DNA of 10,013 bases from an uncultured Methylococcaceae bacterium (GCA_903839795.1 CAIMDR010000716.1:1-10013), one strand, 5' to 3'; counted from the stretch's first letter, positions 1 to 6,152 are shown. Numbers and translations: made by a program. Notes: generated from the sequence alone by a model not told the origin.

Positions 1-309
1 GCGATCGGCATGAATTAATTTTACCTCGGCGGCCGTCAGGTCAGCATTACCGGGAATCACCGAAAAGCCGATGGTTGGCACATGAATAACTGCTTCTGCC
101 GCCGGCACATCTTCCATTAATAAATCGTAACTGGAATATTTGACTTCCTGTTTATCTACGCCACAACCCATTGCCGCATTGCCTTGTGGATCAAGATCCA
201 CCAACAACACCCGACGCTTGGCAGCCGCTAAAGATGCCGCCAAATTCACACAGGTTGTCGTTTTTCCTACGCCACCTTTTTGATTGGATATGGCAATTAT
301 TTTTCCCAC
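1..309 (-). CDS. parA: ParA/Soj-type chromosome-partitioning ATPase, N-terminal part (cut by window edge)
   Basis: This is the first 103 codons of a ParA/Soj ATPase; the rest lies beyond the left edge. These ATPases bind DNA as ATP dimers and, with ParB, move the origin region. The deviant Walker A motif KGGVGKTTT lies at about residues 11-19 after the usual start [10 protein letters not shown]. The A' motif [10 protein letters not shown] is at about residues 38-47, followed by the family-typical GCGVDK and YDLL. The start is a GTG at 307-309, preceded by GAGG with 7 bases between; no other in-frame start precedes the Walker motif. In many gammaproteobacteria the order is mnmG-rsmG-parA-parB, and this window has it with one extra gene (399-809) between rsmG and parA. 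It is probably read from the same minus-strand operon. The family call is near certain; whether parB follows cannot be seen. Confidence 0.95.
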   Translation of the reverse strand, partial: MGKIIAISNQKGGVGKTTTCVNLAASLAAAKRRVLLVDLDPQGNAAMGCGVDKQEVKYSSYDLLMEDVPAAEAVIHVPTIGFSVIPGNADLTAAEVKLIHADR

Positions 310-345
310 TAACTTACCTCGGATTCTTTAATCAATTGTAACTGC

Positions 346-360
346 TCAGCAGTATGCTGA
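346..360. repeat. Short inverted repeat in the parA leader
   Basis: TCAGCA, spacer GTA, TGCTGA: a 6-bp stem with a 3-nt loop, about 37-51 bases upstream of the parA GTG. An overlapping alternative stem (CTGC/GCAG at 342-345 and 349-352) competes with it. No T-tract follows, so it is not a convincing terminator. It could be chance or a weak leader structure. Confidence 0.3.
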
Positions 361-366
361 CTTTAT

Positions 367-396
367 AATAGAACACGGATGACACCGATTAGACGG
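367..396 (+). repeat. Left imperfect inverted repeat flanking the GxxExxY gene
   Basis: This 30-bp segment begins AATAGAACACGGATGACAC. It matches the reverse complement of 810-839 at 25 of 30 positions. It lies 2 bases outside the stop codon of the GxxExxY gene, and a further ACGGATTT copy (403-410) runs into the last codons of that gene. Similarity reaches a little further outward (TTATAA..TAG) if a 3-base gap is allowed. I read it as one end of an inserted unit. Confidence 0.7.
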
Positions 397-398
397 AT

Positions 399-809
399 TT
401 AAACGGATTTTATGTTCTTTCTATCATTCGTAAATAATTTTCTCTTGAATTGCGGCTTTTTACCGAAATTCAAAAGTAATCCAACCTCTATGTCAATTGC
501 CTTGAGATAATTGATCAACTGCAACTCGTGTTCTTTCACTAATGTTTCTGAGGCTTTCAATTCAATAATTACACAATTATTTACTATTAAGTCTGCAAAA
601 TATTCACCAACAATTTGCCCGTTATAAAATACTTTTATCTGTTTCTGTTTTTCACAATAAAAACCCATTGCGATTAATTCCCGAAACAAGGCATTTTGAT
701 AAACCTTCTCTAAAAAGCCGAAACCAAGCTCGTTATACACTTTATAAAATGCTTTAATAAGCTTATCTGTAATATCTTGATGAAGAAGCTCCATTTTATC
801 AGTGCTCAT
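399..809 (-). CDS. GxxExxY protein, PD-(D/E)XK nuclease-like
   Basis: This is a small protein of the GxxExxY family (136 aa; family members are usually about 120-135 aa). The name-giving motif is GFLEKVY within residues 29-37 (G31, E34, Y37). It is followed by a PD-(D/E)XK-type core with Asp73 in GEYFADLIV and the pair Glu83/Lys85 in IIELKA, then the QLINYL helix (from Gln96). The family is classed in the PD-(D/E)XK nuclease superfamily, but I know of no firmly established cellular role. Translation may start at the ATG at 809 or at the internal ATG at 794 (MELLHQDIT); neither has a good ribosome binding site. The last codons (KSV and stop) lie inside the ACGGATTT repeat of the left flank. 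The gene sits between rsmG and parA, bracketed by inverted repeats, which suggests acquisition as a unit. The family call is secure; enzymatic activity is inferred only from the motif. Confidence 0.9.
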   Translation of the reverse strand: MSTDKMELLHQDITDKLIKAFYKVYNELGFGFLEKVYQNALFRELIAMGFYCEKQKQIKVFYNGQIVGEYFADLIVNNCVIIELKASETLVKEHELQLINYLKAIDIEVGLLLNFGKKPQFKRKLFTNDRKNIKSV

Positions 810-839
810 CAGTCAAATCCGTGTCATCTATGTTCTATT
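810..839 (-). repeat. Right imperfect inverted repeat flanking the GxxExxY gene
   Basis: This is the counterpart of 367-396: read on the minus strand it starts AATAGAACATAGATGACAC, with 5 mismatches over 30 bp. It abuts the GxxExxY start codon directly, so it also replaces the place where a normal ribosome binding site would be. No obvious target-site duplication is visible outside the pair, and there is no transposase gene nearby. Confidence 0.7.
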
Positions 840-867
840 GTTATAACTGTTGAGTAGTTATAACAAT
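837..867 (-). repeat. Perfect 12-bp stem-loop over the rsmG stop codon
   Basis: The arms ATTGTTATAACT (837-848) and AGTTATAACAAT (856-867) are exactly complementary around a 7-nt loop. The rsmG stop codon (858-860) lies in the right arm. On the minus-strand transcript the hairpin closes rsmG, but AGAAC rather than a U-run follows, so it does not look like a classical intrinsic terminator. It could attenuate read-through, block 3' exonuclease, or mark the edge of the inserted GxxExxY unit, whose right repeat it overlaps by 3 bases (837-839). Confidence 0.65.
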
Positions 868-1475
868 TGCATTCTAACCAGACATCTTTCTGCGGTTATT
901 CCTGGAACGTTAACAGGGATTAACGTTGTTATGGCTGATTCCAGCTCAAGGACATCAGGTGGTGCTTGTCCTTTCATTGCCAACAACACGCCATCCTTGT
1001 TAAGTAAGTGCGCCGTTAATTGCACTATATCAGATAAACTGGCAAACGCCCGGGTAATGGCCGTGTCAAAACCTTTTTCGGGGTGATATTGTTCCACACG
1101 ATTATGACAGACACTGACATTACCCAACTTTAAGTCGATTATTGCCTGCTGTACAAAGCGCGTTTTCTTGGCATTACTATCCAGTAAAACAAACTCGATA
1201 TCCGGTAAGTAAATCGCCAGAGGAATACCCGGCAAGCCAGCGCCCGTGCCTATATCAATCACCCGTTTGCCTTCAATAAAAGGCACAATTGCCAGACTAT
1301 CCAGTAAATGCAGGCGCACCATATCTTCCTTGTCTCGTATGGCGGTCAGATTATAAGCTTTATTCCACTTTTCAAGCAGCTTTATAAAGCTCAGCAGTTG
1401 CTCTACCTTGTCTTCAGCAATCGACAGATTAAGCGCTTCAAGACCGGAAACCAAAATTTTTCGACACGTTTCCAT
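858..1475 (-). CDS. rsmG: 16S rRNA (guanine527-N7)-methyltransferase RsmG
   Basis: RsmG (formerly GidB) uses S-adenosylmethionine to methylate N7 of G527 in 16S rRNA; in several bacteria its loss gives low-level streptomycin resistance. The 205-aa length is close to the E. coli protein (207 aa). The visible signature is complete: KWNKAYNLTAIRD (about 36-48), the SAM-binding loop VIDIGTGAGLPGIPLA (72-87), the acidic end of strand 2 in LLDSNAKK (97-104), and TRAF (141-144). The ATG shares its A with the mnmG stop codon (TAATG on the minus strand), so translation is probably coupled to mnmG. Downstream, a stem-loop covers the stop codon and an inserted gene separates it from parA. No sign of decay. 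Confidence 0.97.
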   Translation of the reverse strand: METCRKILVSGLEALNLSIAEDKVEQLLSFIKLLEKWNKAYNLTAIRDKEDMVRLHLLDSLAIVPFIEGKRVIDIGTGAGLPGIPLAIYLPDIEFVLLDSNAKKTRFVQQAIIDLKLGNVSVCHNRVEQYHPEKGFDTAITRAFASLSDIVQLTAHLLNKDGVLLAMKGQAPPDVLELESAITTLIPVNVPGITAERCLVRMQLL

Positions 1476-3346
1476 TAGGCACTTTTCTTTTTTAAATAAA
1501 CCAACAACAGGGAAATGGCTGCGGGAGTCATGCCGGGGATGCGTGAGGCTTGGCCTAACGTTTCCGGTCGCTGCGCTTTAAGTTTTTGGCTCACCTCGTT
1601 AGACAATCCGGGTACGCCCGTATAATCAAGGGTCTCCGGAAGTCGTAAATGATCGTAACGCAGCGCCTTATCAATGTCAGTTTGCTGCCTAACGATATAG
1701 CCTGCATATTTAGCCTGAATTTCAACTTGCTCACCAACCTGCTCAGTAATCGCCTCGCCACCTTCCAAAAATGACAGCAACCGCTCTACATCCACTTCGG
1801 GTCGTCGCAGTAATTCCATCAAACTGGCTTCTTTTAACAACGGCTTCCCCCAGATTTCTGCAACCTGCAAGGCTTCTTCCGTGTCTGCCCTGACCCATTT
1901 CTTTTTTAAGTCATCCTGCAAGCCGGAAATGGCGGCACGTTTAATCTCAAAAGCTTGCCAACGCTCATCATCAACCAAGCCCAATTCACGGCCTTTTTCG
2001 GTTAAGCGCAAGTCGGCATTATCTTCCCGTAACAATAAACGGTATTCGGCACGACTGGTAAACATACGATACGGCTCTTGCGTGCCACGGGTAATCAGGT
2101 CGTCAATCATTACGCCGATATAGGCTTCATCACGACCAGGACACCAACTTTCCAAGCCCATAACCAAACGCGCGGCGTTAAGTCCCGCAATCAAACCTTG
2201 CGCGGCGGCCTCTTCATAACCGGTAGTGCCATTCACTTGCCCTGCAAAAAACAAAGCGTCCATGTGCTTGGTTTCCAAAGACATTTTTAAATCCCGAGGG
2301 TCAAAAAAGTCATATTCAATGGCATAGCCGGGACGGATAATTTCGGCATTTTCAAAACCCAACATGGAGCGCACAAATTCATATTGCACATCAAACGGCA
2401 AACTGGTGGAAATACCGTTTGGATAAATCTCATGGGTATCCAAACCTTCCGGTTCGACAAAAATCTGGTGCGATTCCCGATCGGCAAAACGGACGACTTT
2501 ATCTTCAATAGACGGACAATAGCGCGGCCCAATACCCTCAATAATCCCCGAATAAAGTGGCGATCTATCCAGACCGGCACGGATAATATCGTGGGTTTGA
2601 TTGTTGGTGCGAGTGATATGACAAGGTATTTGTCTGGAATGCTGCTCACGTCGGCCCATAAAAGAAAACACAGGTACAGGGGTATCTCCGTGTTGTTCTT
2701 CCAACTTGCTAAAATCGATAGTTCTGCCATCAATACGCGGTGGCGTTCCGGTTTTTAAGCGGTCAATGCGGAACGGTAATTCGCGTAAACGGTCAGCCAA
2801 AGCAATAGAGGCCGGATCACCAGCACGGCCACCGCTATAATTTTCCAAACCGATATGAATTTTACCGCCCAAAAAAGTGCCGGTTGTTAATACCACGGCT
2901 TTCGCCATGAAATTTAAGCCCATTTGGGTTTTAACACCGACTACTTTATTGCCGACCACGATTAAATCAGCAACCGTTTGCTGAAATAATGCCAGATTAG
3001 GCTGATTTTCCAGCGTACTTCTAACCGCCTGTTTATACAACATGCGATCTGCCTGAGCGCGAGTCGCCCTGACTGCGGGGCCTTTACTGGCATTTAATAT
3101 ACGAAACTGAATGCCGCCAAGATCAATCGCTTTCGCCATAATCCCGCCCAAGGCATCAATCTCTTTAACCAAATGGCCTTTGCCTATCCCGCCAATCGCA
3201 GGATTACAGCTCATTTGCCCCAAGGTTTCTATGTTTTGCGTCAACAATAATGTTTTCGCACCACAACGGGCAGCAGCCAAAGCGGCTTCAGTACCCGCAT
3301 GACCTCCGCCCACCACAATCACGTCAAAATCTTTTTTAAATTTCAC
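1475..3346 (-). CDS. mnmG: tRNA uridine-5-carboxymethylaminomethyl(34) synthesis enzyme MnmG
   Basis: MnmG (GidA) is the FAD-binding partner of the GTPase MnmE. The complex builds carboxymethylaminomethyl or aminomethyl groups on U34 of certain tRNAs, using methylene-tetrahydrofolate. At 623 aa it is nearly the length of the E. coli protein (629 aa). It shows the N-terminal dinucleotide-binding motif [12 protein letters not shown] (11-22), the conserved [15 protein letters not shown] (45-59) with Cys47, GTPPRIDGR (200-208), and [11 protein letters not shown] (273-283) with Cys277. Both cysteines fall at the E. coli numbering. The helical C-terminal part holds [19 protein letters not shown]. 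The start is a GTG at 3344-3346; an in-frame TAA sits only nine bases upstream, so no longer protein is possible. A weak GAG is the only ribosome-binding element seen. It is the first gene of the minus-strand cluster and overlaps rsmG by one base. Confidence 0.98.
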   Translation of the reverse strand: MKFKKDFDVIVVGGGHAGTEAALAAARCGAKTLLLTQNIETLGQMSCNPAIGGIGKGHLVKEIDALGGIMAKAIDLGGIQFRILNASKGPAVRATRAQADRMLYKQAVRSTLENQPNLALFQQTVADLIVVGNKVVGVKTQMGLNFMAKAVVLTTGTFLGGKIHIGLENYSGGRAGDPASIALADRLRELPFRIDRLKTGTPPRIDGRTIDFSKLEEQHGDTPVPVFSFMGRREQHSRQIPCHITRTNNQTHDIIRAGLDRSPLYSGIIEGIGPRYCPSIEDKVVRFADRESHQIFVEPEGLDTHEIYPNGISTSLPFDVQYEFVRSMLGFENAEIIRPGYAIEYDFFDPRDLKMSLETKHMDALFFAGQVNGTTGYEEAAAQGLIAGLNAARLVMGLESWCPGRDEAYIGVMIDDLITRGTQEPYRMFTSRAEYRLLLREDNADLRLTEKGRELGLVDDERWQAFEIKRAAISGLQDDLKKKWVRADTEEALQVAEIWGKPLLKEASLMELLRRPEVDVERLLSFLEGGEAITEQVGEQVEIQAKYAGYIVRQQTDIDKALRYDHLRLPETLDYTGVPGLSNEVSQKLKAQRPETLGQASRIPGMTPAAISLLLVYLKKKSA

Positions 3347-3380
3347 AAGCTTTTTTTACTCAGAGTCGCTATATTAATAC

Positions 3381-3396
3381 ACGTCAAGTTAGACGT
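3381..3396. repeat. Short inverted repeat between mnmG and the divergent small gene
   Basis: ACGTC, AAGTTA, GACGT: a 5-bp inverted repeat with a 6-nt spacer in the centre of the 77-base divergent gap between the mnmG GTG and the 3424 ATG. The position would suit an operator serving both promoters, but a 5-bp match is weak. I found no convincing -35/-10 pair for either gene here. Confidence 0.25.
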
Positions 3397-3423
3397 ACTT
3401 TTGACTATTATAAGAGGTAAACC

Positions 3424-3654
3424 ATGAAACACCGTAACAATCCTGACAAAATAGATTATGCCCCCATTCAAAACCCGGTTGCCAAGTTCGCACGCCAGTT
3501 TAATAAGGCGCATGTCTTTGAAGATAAAAACAAATACCATCGCAATGCAAAACACAGGAAGCAGGAGGCTTCGCTAATAACTCTGGACAGAATTATTAGC
3601 GAAGTTTCCTGCTTCTTCTTTCAACCGCCGCATTCCACCAGAAGCCTCTTATAA
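3424..3654 (+). CDS. Small basic conserved protein (NPVAKFARQFNKA motif, DUF7230-like), C-terminus altered by a hairpin
   Basis: This is a 76-aa, strongly basic protein of unknown function. A clear ribosome binding site AAGAGG (3412-3417) lies 6 bases before the ATG, which supports real translation. Residues 17-29 (NPVAKFARQFNKA) followed by VFEDKNKYHRNAKHRKQE (31-48) resemble small gammaproteobacterial proteins that I recall as the DUF7230 family; that name is from memory. The tail from about residue 49 (hydrophobic, then FFFQPP) looks unlike the basic part. Codons 45-64 lie inside a long inverted repeat (3558-3615). The ancestral protein may have ended near residue 50, with the present tail being read-through of inserted palindromic DNA; TAATAA in the next frame (3575-3580) fits a slipped stop. 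The gene diverges from mnmG and converges on fic with a 5-base gap. No cysteine-pair metal site or membrane segment is seen in the conserved part. Confidence 0.7.
   Translation: MKHRNNPDKIDYAPIQNPVAKFARQFNKAHVFEDKNKYHRNAKHRKQEASLITLDRIISEVSCFFFQPPHSTRSLL
3556..3617 (+). repeat. Long 23-25-bp hairpin inside the 3' end of the small gene
   Basis: The arms at 3558-3580 and 3593-3615 pair over 23 positions around a 12-nt loop. The only departures from Watson-Crick pairing are two G-U wobbles in the RNA, and one more wobble and one A-U pair extend it to 3556-3617. Each arm carries GCTTCGCTAATAA or its complement. A pyrimidine stretch (TTCTTTC) rather than a U-run follows on the plus strand, so terminator function is uncertain. 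It could be a small palindromic repeat element that landed in the gene, or a barrier between the convergent small gene and fic. Confidence 0.75.
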
Positions 3655-3659
3655 AATCA

Positions 3660-4472
3660 TTATCTGCGCTCATTGCAGCGAACTTGTTGTCGCTCTTTCA
3701 TCTCAGTGACTAAATCCAGCGAAGCTTGCCAACAGCCCTGACAGAAATTTTGAAAAGTGCCCCGTAACGCGGATTCTGGTAATAACGCCCTACCTGCTTG
3801 AGCGGGGCCGACTTGAAGATCATAAGCCGAAAGACATTGCAAATAATCGCGCCGATGGACTCGGTCGATTAAAATAGGCGGAAAACCCGATTTTAAAACC
3901 GGCAAGTTCGCTACCAGTCGTGCCATCCGGCCATTACCGTCGGCAAAGGGATGAATGCGCACAAAGGCTTGATGCAGGTTGGTATAAGCCGTCAAAGCAG
4001 CCTCTTTATTTAACGAGGCGTTTAATGCGTCATTCAACATTACCAACCATTCCCTCATCAATACCGGCACATCCACTGGCAATGCATAATCAATAAACGT
4101 CTGTTTACCCTCAAGTGTCAAGGCATTGGTGCCGTTGGACTCCCGTTTCCATGCTCCAATCGGTTGATAAATATCGACGACAATCGCTGTTTGCACGGCA
4201 CGGTGCAACAAAAATAAATCATCTTGGGTAACCGGATCATTACGCTGAAGCAAGCGATAAAGTAATTCAATCGCGTGGGCATGACCGACAACTTCGCTGT
4301 GATCTTTTAGCGGTTTGCCGGATATGGTTAAACCTTCCGCCAATACAAATGCCGTTTCACCCAAGGTCAAGGTATTACCTTCCAGTGCGGTGCTGGTATA
4401 TGTCCACAAATCACGCAACTGAGCCAGTAACGCGACTTTCAAGTCATGATCCAGTCCATCCAGAAATTTCAT
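3660..4472 (-). CDS. Fic-domain protein (AMP-transferase-like) with N-terminal inhibitory motif
   Basis: Fic enzymes usually transfer AMP from ATP to hydroxyl groups of target proteins. The full catalytic signature HPFADGNGRMAR lies at residues 174-185, with catalytic His174, metal-binding Asp178 and Arg182/Arg185. Near the N-terminus STALEGN (27-33) fits the (S/T)xxxE(G/N) inhibitory helix, with Glu31 expected to block productive ATP binding; this makes it a class II, self-inhibited Fic protein. The flanking text (TLTLGETAFVLAEGLTISGKP, 34-54) is common in stand-alone Fic proteins of this type. The 270-aa length is complete. The ATG at 4472 has GGAG 8 bases upstream. A 19-codon reading frame overlaps the start as ATGA. 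No separate antitoxin gene is visible, as expected when inhibition is built in. Targets are unknown; it may regulate rather than act as a toxin. The 3' end is convergent with the small gene at 3424. Confidence 0.93.
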   Translation of the reverse strand: MKFLDGLDHDLKVALLAQLRDLWTYTSTALEGNTLTLGETAFVLAEGLTISGKPLKDHSEVVGHAHAIELLYRLLQRNDPVTQDDLFLLHRAVQTAIVVDIYQPIGAWKRESNGTNALTLEGKQTFIDYALPVDVPVLMREWLVMLNDALNASLNKEAALTAYTNLHQAFVRIHPFADGNGRMARLVANLPVLKSGFPPILIDRVHRRDYLQCLSAYDLQVGPAQAGRALLPESALRGTFQNFCQGCWQASLDLVTEMKERQQVRCNERR

Positions 4473-4528
4473 TCACCGCTCTCCATTTTGTCATAAAAAC
4501 CAATTAAAGCGAATAATCCTAAAAACAT
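4469..4528 (-). CDS. Possible 19-residue leader peptide overlapping the fic start
   Basis: The frame encodes MFLGLFALIGFYDKMESGE and ends in a TGA that overlaps the fic ATG as ATGA, the arrangement seen in translationally coupled genes. The first 12 residues are hydrophobic. An in-frame TAA 15 bases upstream of the ATG closes it off from any longer gene. Against it: no ribosome binding site precedes its ATG, and TTGACT just upstream (4534-4539) could be a -35 element, in which case the transcript would begin inside the frame. So it is either a true coupled leader or a chance frame. Confidence 0.3.
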   Translation of the reverse strand: MFLGLFALIGFYDKMESGE

Positions 4529-4742
4529 AATTAAGTCAACGAGTTACACTGATAATACATGGTGTTAAATATTACTGACAATTTACCAAAAGGGTGGTCA
4601 GAATAATTTATCTAACACGTTGTTTATATGAGTAAATCTGTGTTTATTTGTGGCTCAAATACGTTTTTTAGGATGAACTCAACAAATACCGCCTGCCTGT
4701 TGGAACAATCACTCACTATGACTCTATTATGCCTTGGAAGCT

Positions 4743-4764
4743 AAAATAACTTACTTGTTATTTT
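4743..4764. repeat. Perfect 8-bp inverted repeat, AATAAC core
   Basis: AAAATAAC, spacer TTACTT, GTTATTTT. No U-run beyond the arm and no gene ending here, so a terminator role is not supported. It shares the AATAAC/GTTATT core with the repeats at 5045-5072 and 5145-5189. Confidence 0.5.
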
Positions 4765-4802
4765 GACTTAAAAAGAAAAAACGATTATTCCTCTATATCT
4801 TC

Positions 4803-4833
4803 AATACTTTCAATAAGTTAAATACTTTCAATA
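4803..4833 (+). repeat. Two direct copies of AATACTTTCAATA, 18-bp period
   Basis: Identical 13-mers at 4803-4815 and 4821-4833, start to start 18 bp, are followed at once by the inverted pair TATCAGA/TCTGATA (4832-4838, 4845-4851). The spacing is not a whole number of helical turns. Possible protein-binding sites or simple AT-rich sequence. Confidence 0.4.
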
Positions 4834-5044
4834 TCAGACATTGATCTGATAATTCTATTATTAAGATAATGGTGCTTCACAATATTGACTATTTTTGCAG
4901 TGTCTGAAATTTTGTAAAAATATCAAATACCCGCCCATAGTGGTTCAATTTTACCTGCATAATCTGCATATTTAAACGAGTCAATGGCTCAATATAACGC
5001 AGTCGAATCGGGGCCATATAAAGCCTTGAGCCTACAAATCCAAT

Positions 5045-5072
5045 AAAAAATAACCCCATAATGTTATTTTTT
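5045..5072. repeat. Perfect 10-bp AT-rich inverted repeat with T-run
   Basis: AAAAAATAAC, loop CCCATAAT, GTTATTTTTT. On the plus strand the right arm ends in seven Ts, so the outline is that of a weak, GC-poor intrinsic terminator, but no plus-strand gene lies upstream for it to end. It would fit the 3' end of a short untranslated RNA, or a chance A/T palindrome. Confidence 0.45.
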
Positions 5073-5144
5073 TAGTTTTATTGTAATTTTTAAACTACCA
5101 ACTACACTTAAATTGCTTCAGTTGAACTTGTAATACATCAAACA

Positions 5145-5189
5145 TTTCACGTTATTATTTACTATGAAAATAAAAATAATAACGTGAAA
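5145..5189. repeat. Perfect 16-bp inverted repeat with 13-nt spacer
   Basis: The arms TTTCACGTTATTATTT (5145-5160) and AAATAATAACGTGAAA (5174-5189) are exactly complementary. This is the longest perfect palindrome seen in the window. It lies about 200 bases before the ATG of the secreted-protein gene. No U-run follows on either strand, so it is not a standard terminator. An operator for a dimeric regulator, an RNA hairpin or the end of a small element are all possible. Confidence 0.7.
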
Positions 5190-5212
5190 GGACGCTGTGG
5201 GTAGATATATTT

Positions 5213-5268
5213 TTAGGCTTAATAGAACACGATCGTTTTAAAAGCCCTTAGAAAAAATTGAAGCCTAA
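5213..5268. repeat. 8-bp inverted repeat with 40-nt loop
   Basis: TTAGGCTT (5213-5220) and AAGCCTAA (5261-5268) are exact complements. It starts 23 bases after the 16-bp palindrome, so the two could form consecutive hairpins in one RNA. On its own the match is modest. Confidence 0.35.
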
Positions 5269-5301
5269 CAGTGAGATGTTTAATTTTAAAGCGCATGACA
5301 C

Positions 5302-5334
5302 CATGACAGCCATTGCGTCACGGTAACCCAAAAC
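5302..5334 (+). repeat. Upstream copy of a 33-bp direct repeat flanking the secreted-protein gene
   Basis: It begins CATGACAGCCATTGCGTCAC and agrees with 6153-6185 at about 25 of 33 positions, including the first ten bases and the final CAAAAC. Like the downstream copy it is followed within about ten bases by a small hairpin (here CAGTC/GACTG, 5340-5344 and 5352-5356), but here without a T-run. It lies 50 bases before the ATG. Confidence 0.55.
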
Positions 5335-5384
5335 CAATTCAGTCTGGTCAAGACTGGTGAGCAACTAAAACAGGTAAATAAATT

Positions 5385-6137
5385 ATGAAAATTAAACTAG
5401 TTATTGCAATTAGCAGCCTATTAGCAGTTGGAAGTGCCAATGCGGCCAACGTATATCAAAATGCAGGAACTGACGCCTGGGAAACAGACGGGAACGAACA
5501 AGCAATGGATCTTGCGTTTGGTGCGGGTAATTGGGCGTTGAATTCTGGTTACACCATGACCGCTTTCACCGGCAATGGCCTGGTCTATTTAGACGGTGGC
5601 GCCAATAACGATATTGCATTAAACAATTTTCTAAGTAGCAATATGGCACAAATCCAACAATACGTCTTTGACGGCGGCCATTTGTTCATTAATTCGGCGG
5701 GTTGGAATACCGATGTCAATATGGGGTTCGGCGGTGTTGTGGCAACCTTGGAACCGTCATACACTTTCGCAAGCTCTGTTGCGACTGTAAATGCTGCTGG
5801 TGTAGCCGCAGGCTTAACCAATGGAGGCATAACGTCGAACTACACTGCGTATTATTTCTCCCACGATATAATTACGGGCGGCACAGGACTCACTTCCTTC
5901 ATCGACGGAAGTGCAGGAGCAATTCTCGCCGGGATGAATTACGGAACCGGATTTGTTATGTTTGGCGGCCAAACAGATCCTACCTTTCATTTACCAGATT
6001 TCGAGGCTATAACCTTACGCGCAAACGAACTCAAGTACGTCGCGGCGCCTTCTGCCGTCCCCGTTCCTGGCGCAGTCTGGCTATTTGCATCGGGCTTGTT
6101 AGGTTTAGGCGCTTTACGTAAAAAAGCTCAAGCGTAA
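5385..6137 (+). CDS. Secreted protein with VPLPA-type C-terminal sorting signal
   Basis: This 250-aa exported protein is probably anchored or sorted by an exosortase-like system. The N-terminus is a clear Sec signal peptide (MKIKLVIAISSLLAVGSANA, likely cut after Ala20). The C-terminus has the tripartite sorting signal: VPVPGAVWLF (225-234), a short hydrophobic stretch to about 244, and the basic tail RKK (245-247); this is the VPLPA variant of PEP-CTERM. The body contains YVFDGGHLFINSAG (93-106) and ends in GGQTDPTFHLPDFEAITLRAN (194-214). That resembles secreted PEP-CTERM proteins with a GGxTxxxFHxP...LRANxxxY ending, possibly a class I amidotransferase-like fold with no visible catalytic cysteine (the protein has none). 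No exosortase gene is in the window. The ribosome binding site is poor (AGG ten bases before ATG). The gene stands alone and ends at a strong terminator. Its exact function is unknown. Confidence 0.9.
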   Translation: MKIKLVIAISSLLAVGSANAANVYQNAGTDAWETDGNEQAMDLAFGAGNWALNSGYTMTAFTGNGLVYLDGGANNDIALNNFLSSNMAQIQQYVFDGGHLFINSAGWNTDVNMGFGGVVATLEPSYTFASSVATVNAAGVAAGLTNGGITSNYTAYYFSHDIITGGTGLTSFIDGSAGAILAGMNYGTGFVMFGGQTDPTFHLPDFEAITLRANELKYVAAPSAVPVPGAVWLFASGLLGLGALRKKAQA

Positions 6138-6152
6138 TTTCATTCAAGTTCA

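Larger units (their letters stand above)
4529..5384. other. Gene-poor AT-rich stretch with several inverted repeats
   Basis: About 850 bases separate the 5' side of fic from the 5' side of the secreted-protein gene. I find no reading frame with a good start, ribosome binding site or recognisable protein, no tRNA fold, and no CRISPR-like array. What it does hold is a set of AT-rich inverted repeats (4743-4764, 5045-5072, 5145-5189, 5213-5268), a 13-bp direct repeat (4803-4833), and a 33-bp repeat (5302-5334) that recurs after the next gene. It must also contain the promoters of both flanking genes, but no -35/-10 pair stands out. The density of palindromes suggests regulatory DNA, a small RNA locus or the debris of a lost gene or element. 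Confidence 0.6.

Noticed and set aside
850..1086. Plus-strand frame of 78 codons opposite rsmG
   Set aside because: It lies wholly on the opposite strand of a clear rsmG gene, has no recognisable protein features and is explained as a shadow of that gene.
3347..3423. Promoter pair for mnmG and the small gene (TATTAT at 3406-3411, TTGACG on the minus strand near 3383-3388)
   Set aside because: TATTAT is too close to the 3424 ATG, since its transcript would lack the ribosome binding site, and TTGACG has no -10 partner at 16-18 bases.
5164..5187. Short frame MKIKIIT in the loop and right arm of the 16-bp palindrome, similar to the MKIKLVI start of the next gene
   Set aside because: Seven codons, AT-rich and A-run driven similarity, and no ribosome binding site; the resemblance is most likely compositional.
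5221..5232. AATAGAACACGA resembling the start of the GxxExxY flanking repeat at 367
   Set aside because: Only 11 identical bases and no further similarity on either side, so it cannot be claimed as a third copy of the element end.
5702..6121. Plus-strand 139-codon frame inside the secreted-protein gene
   Set aside because: It is rich in Arg and Cys in a way typical of an out-of-frame reading, and the VPLPA-CTERM frame in the same DNA has signal peptide, sorting signal and terminator.
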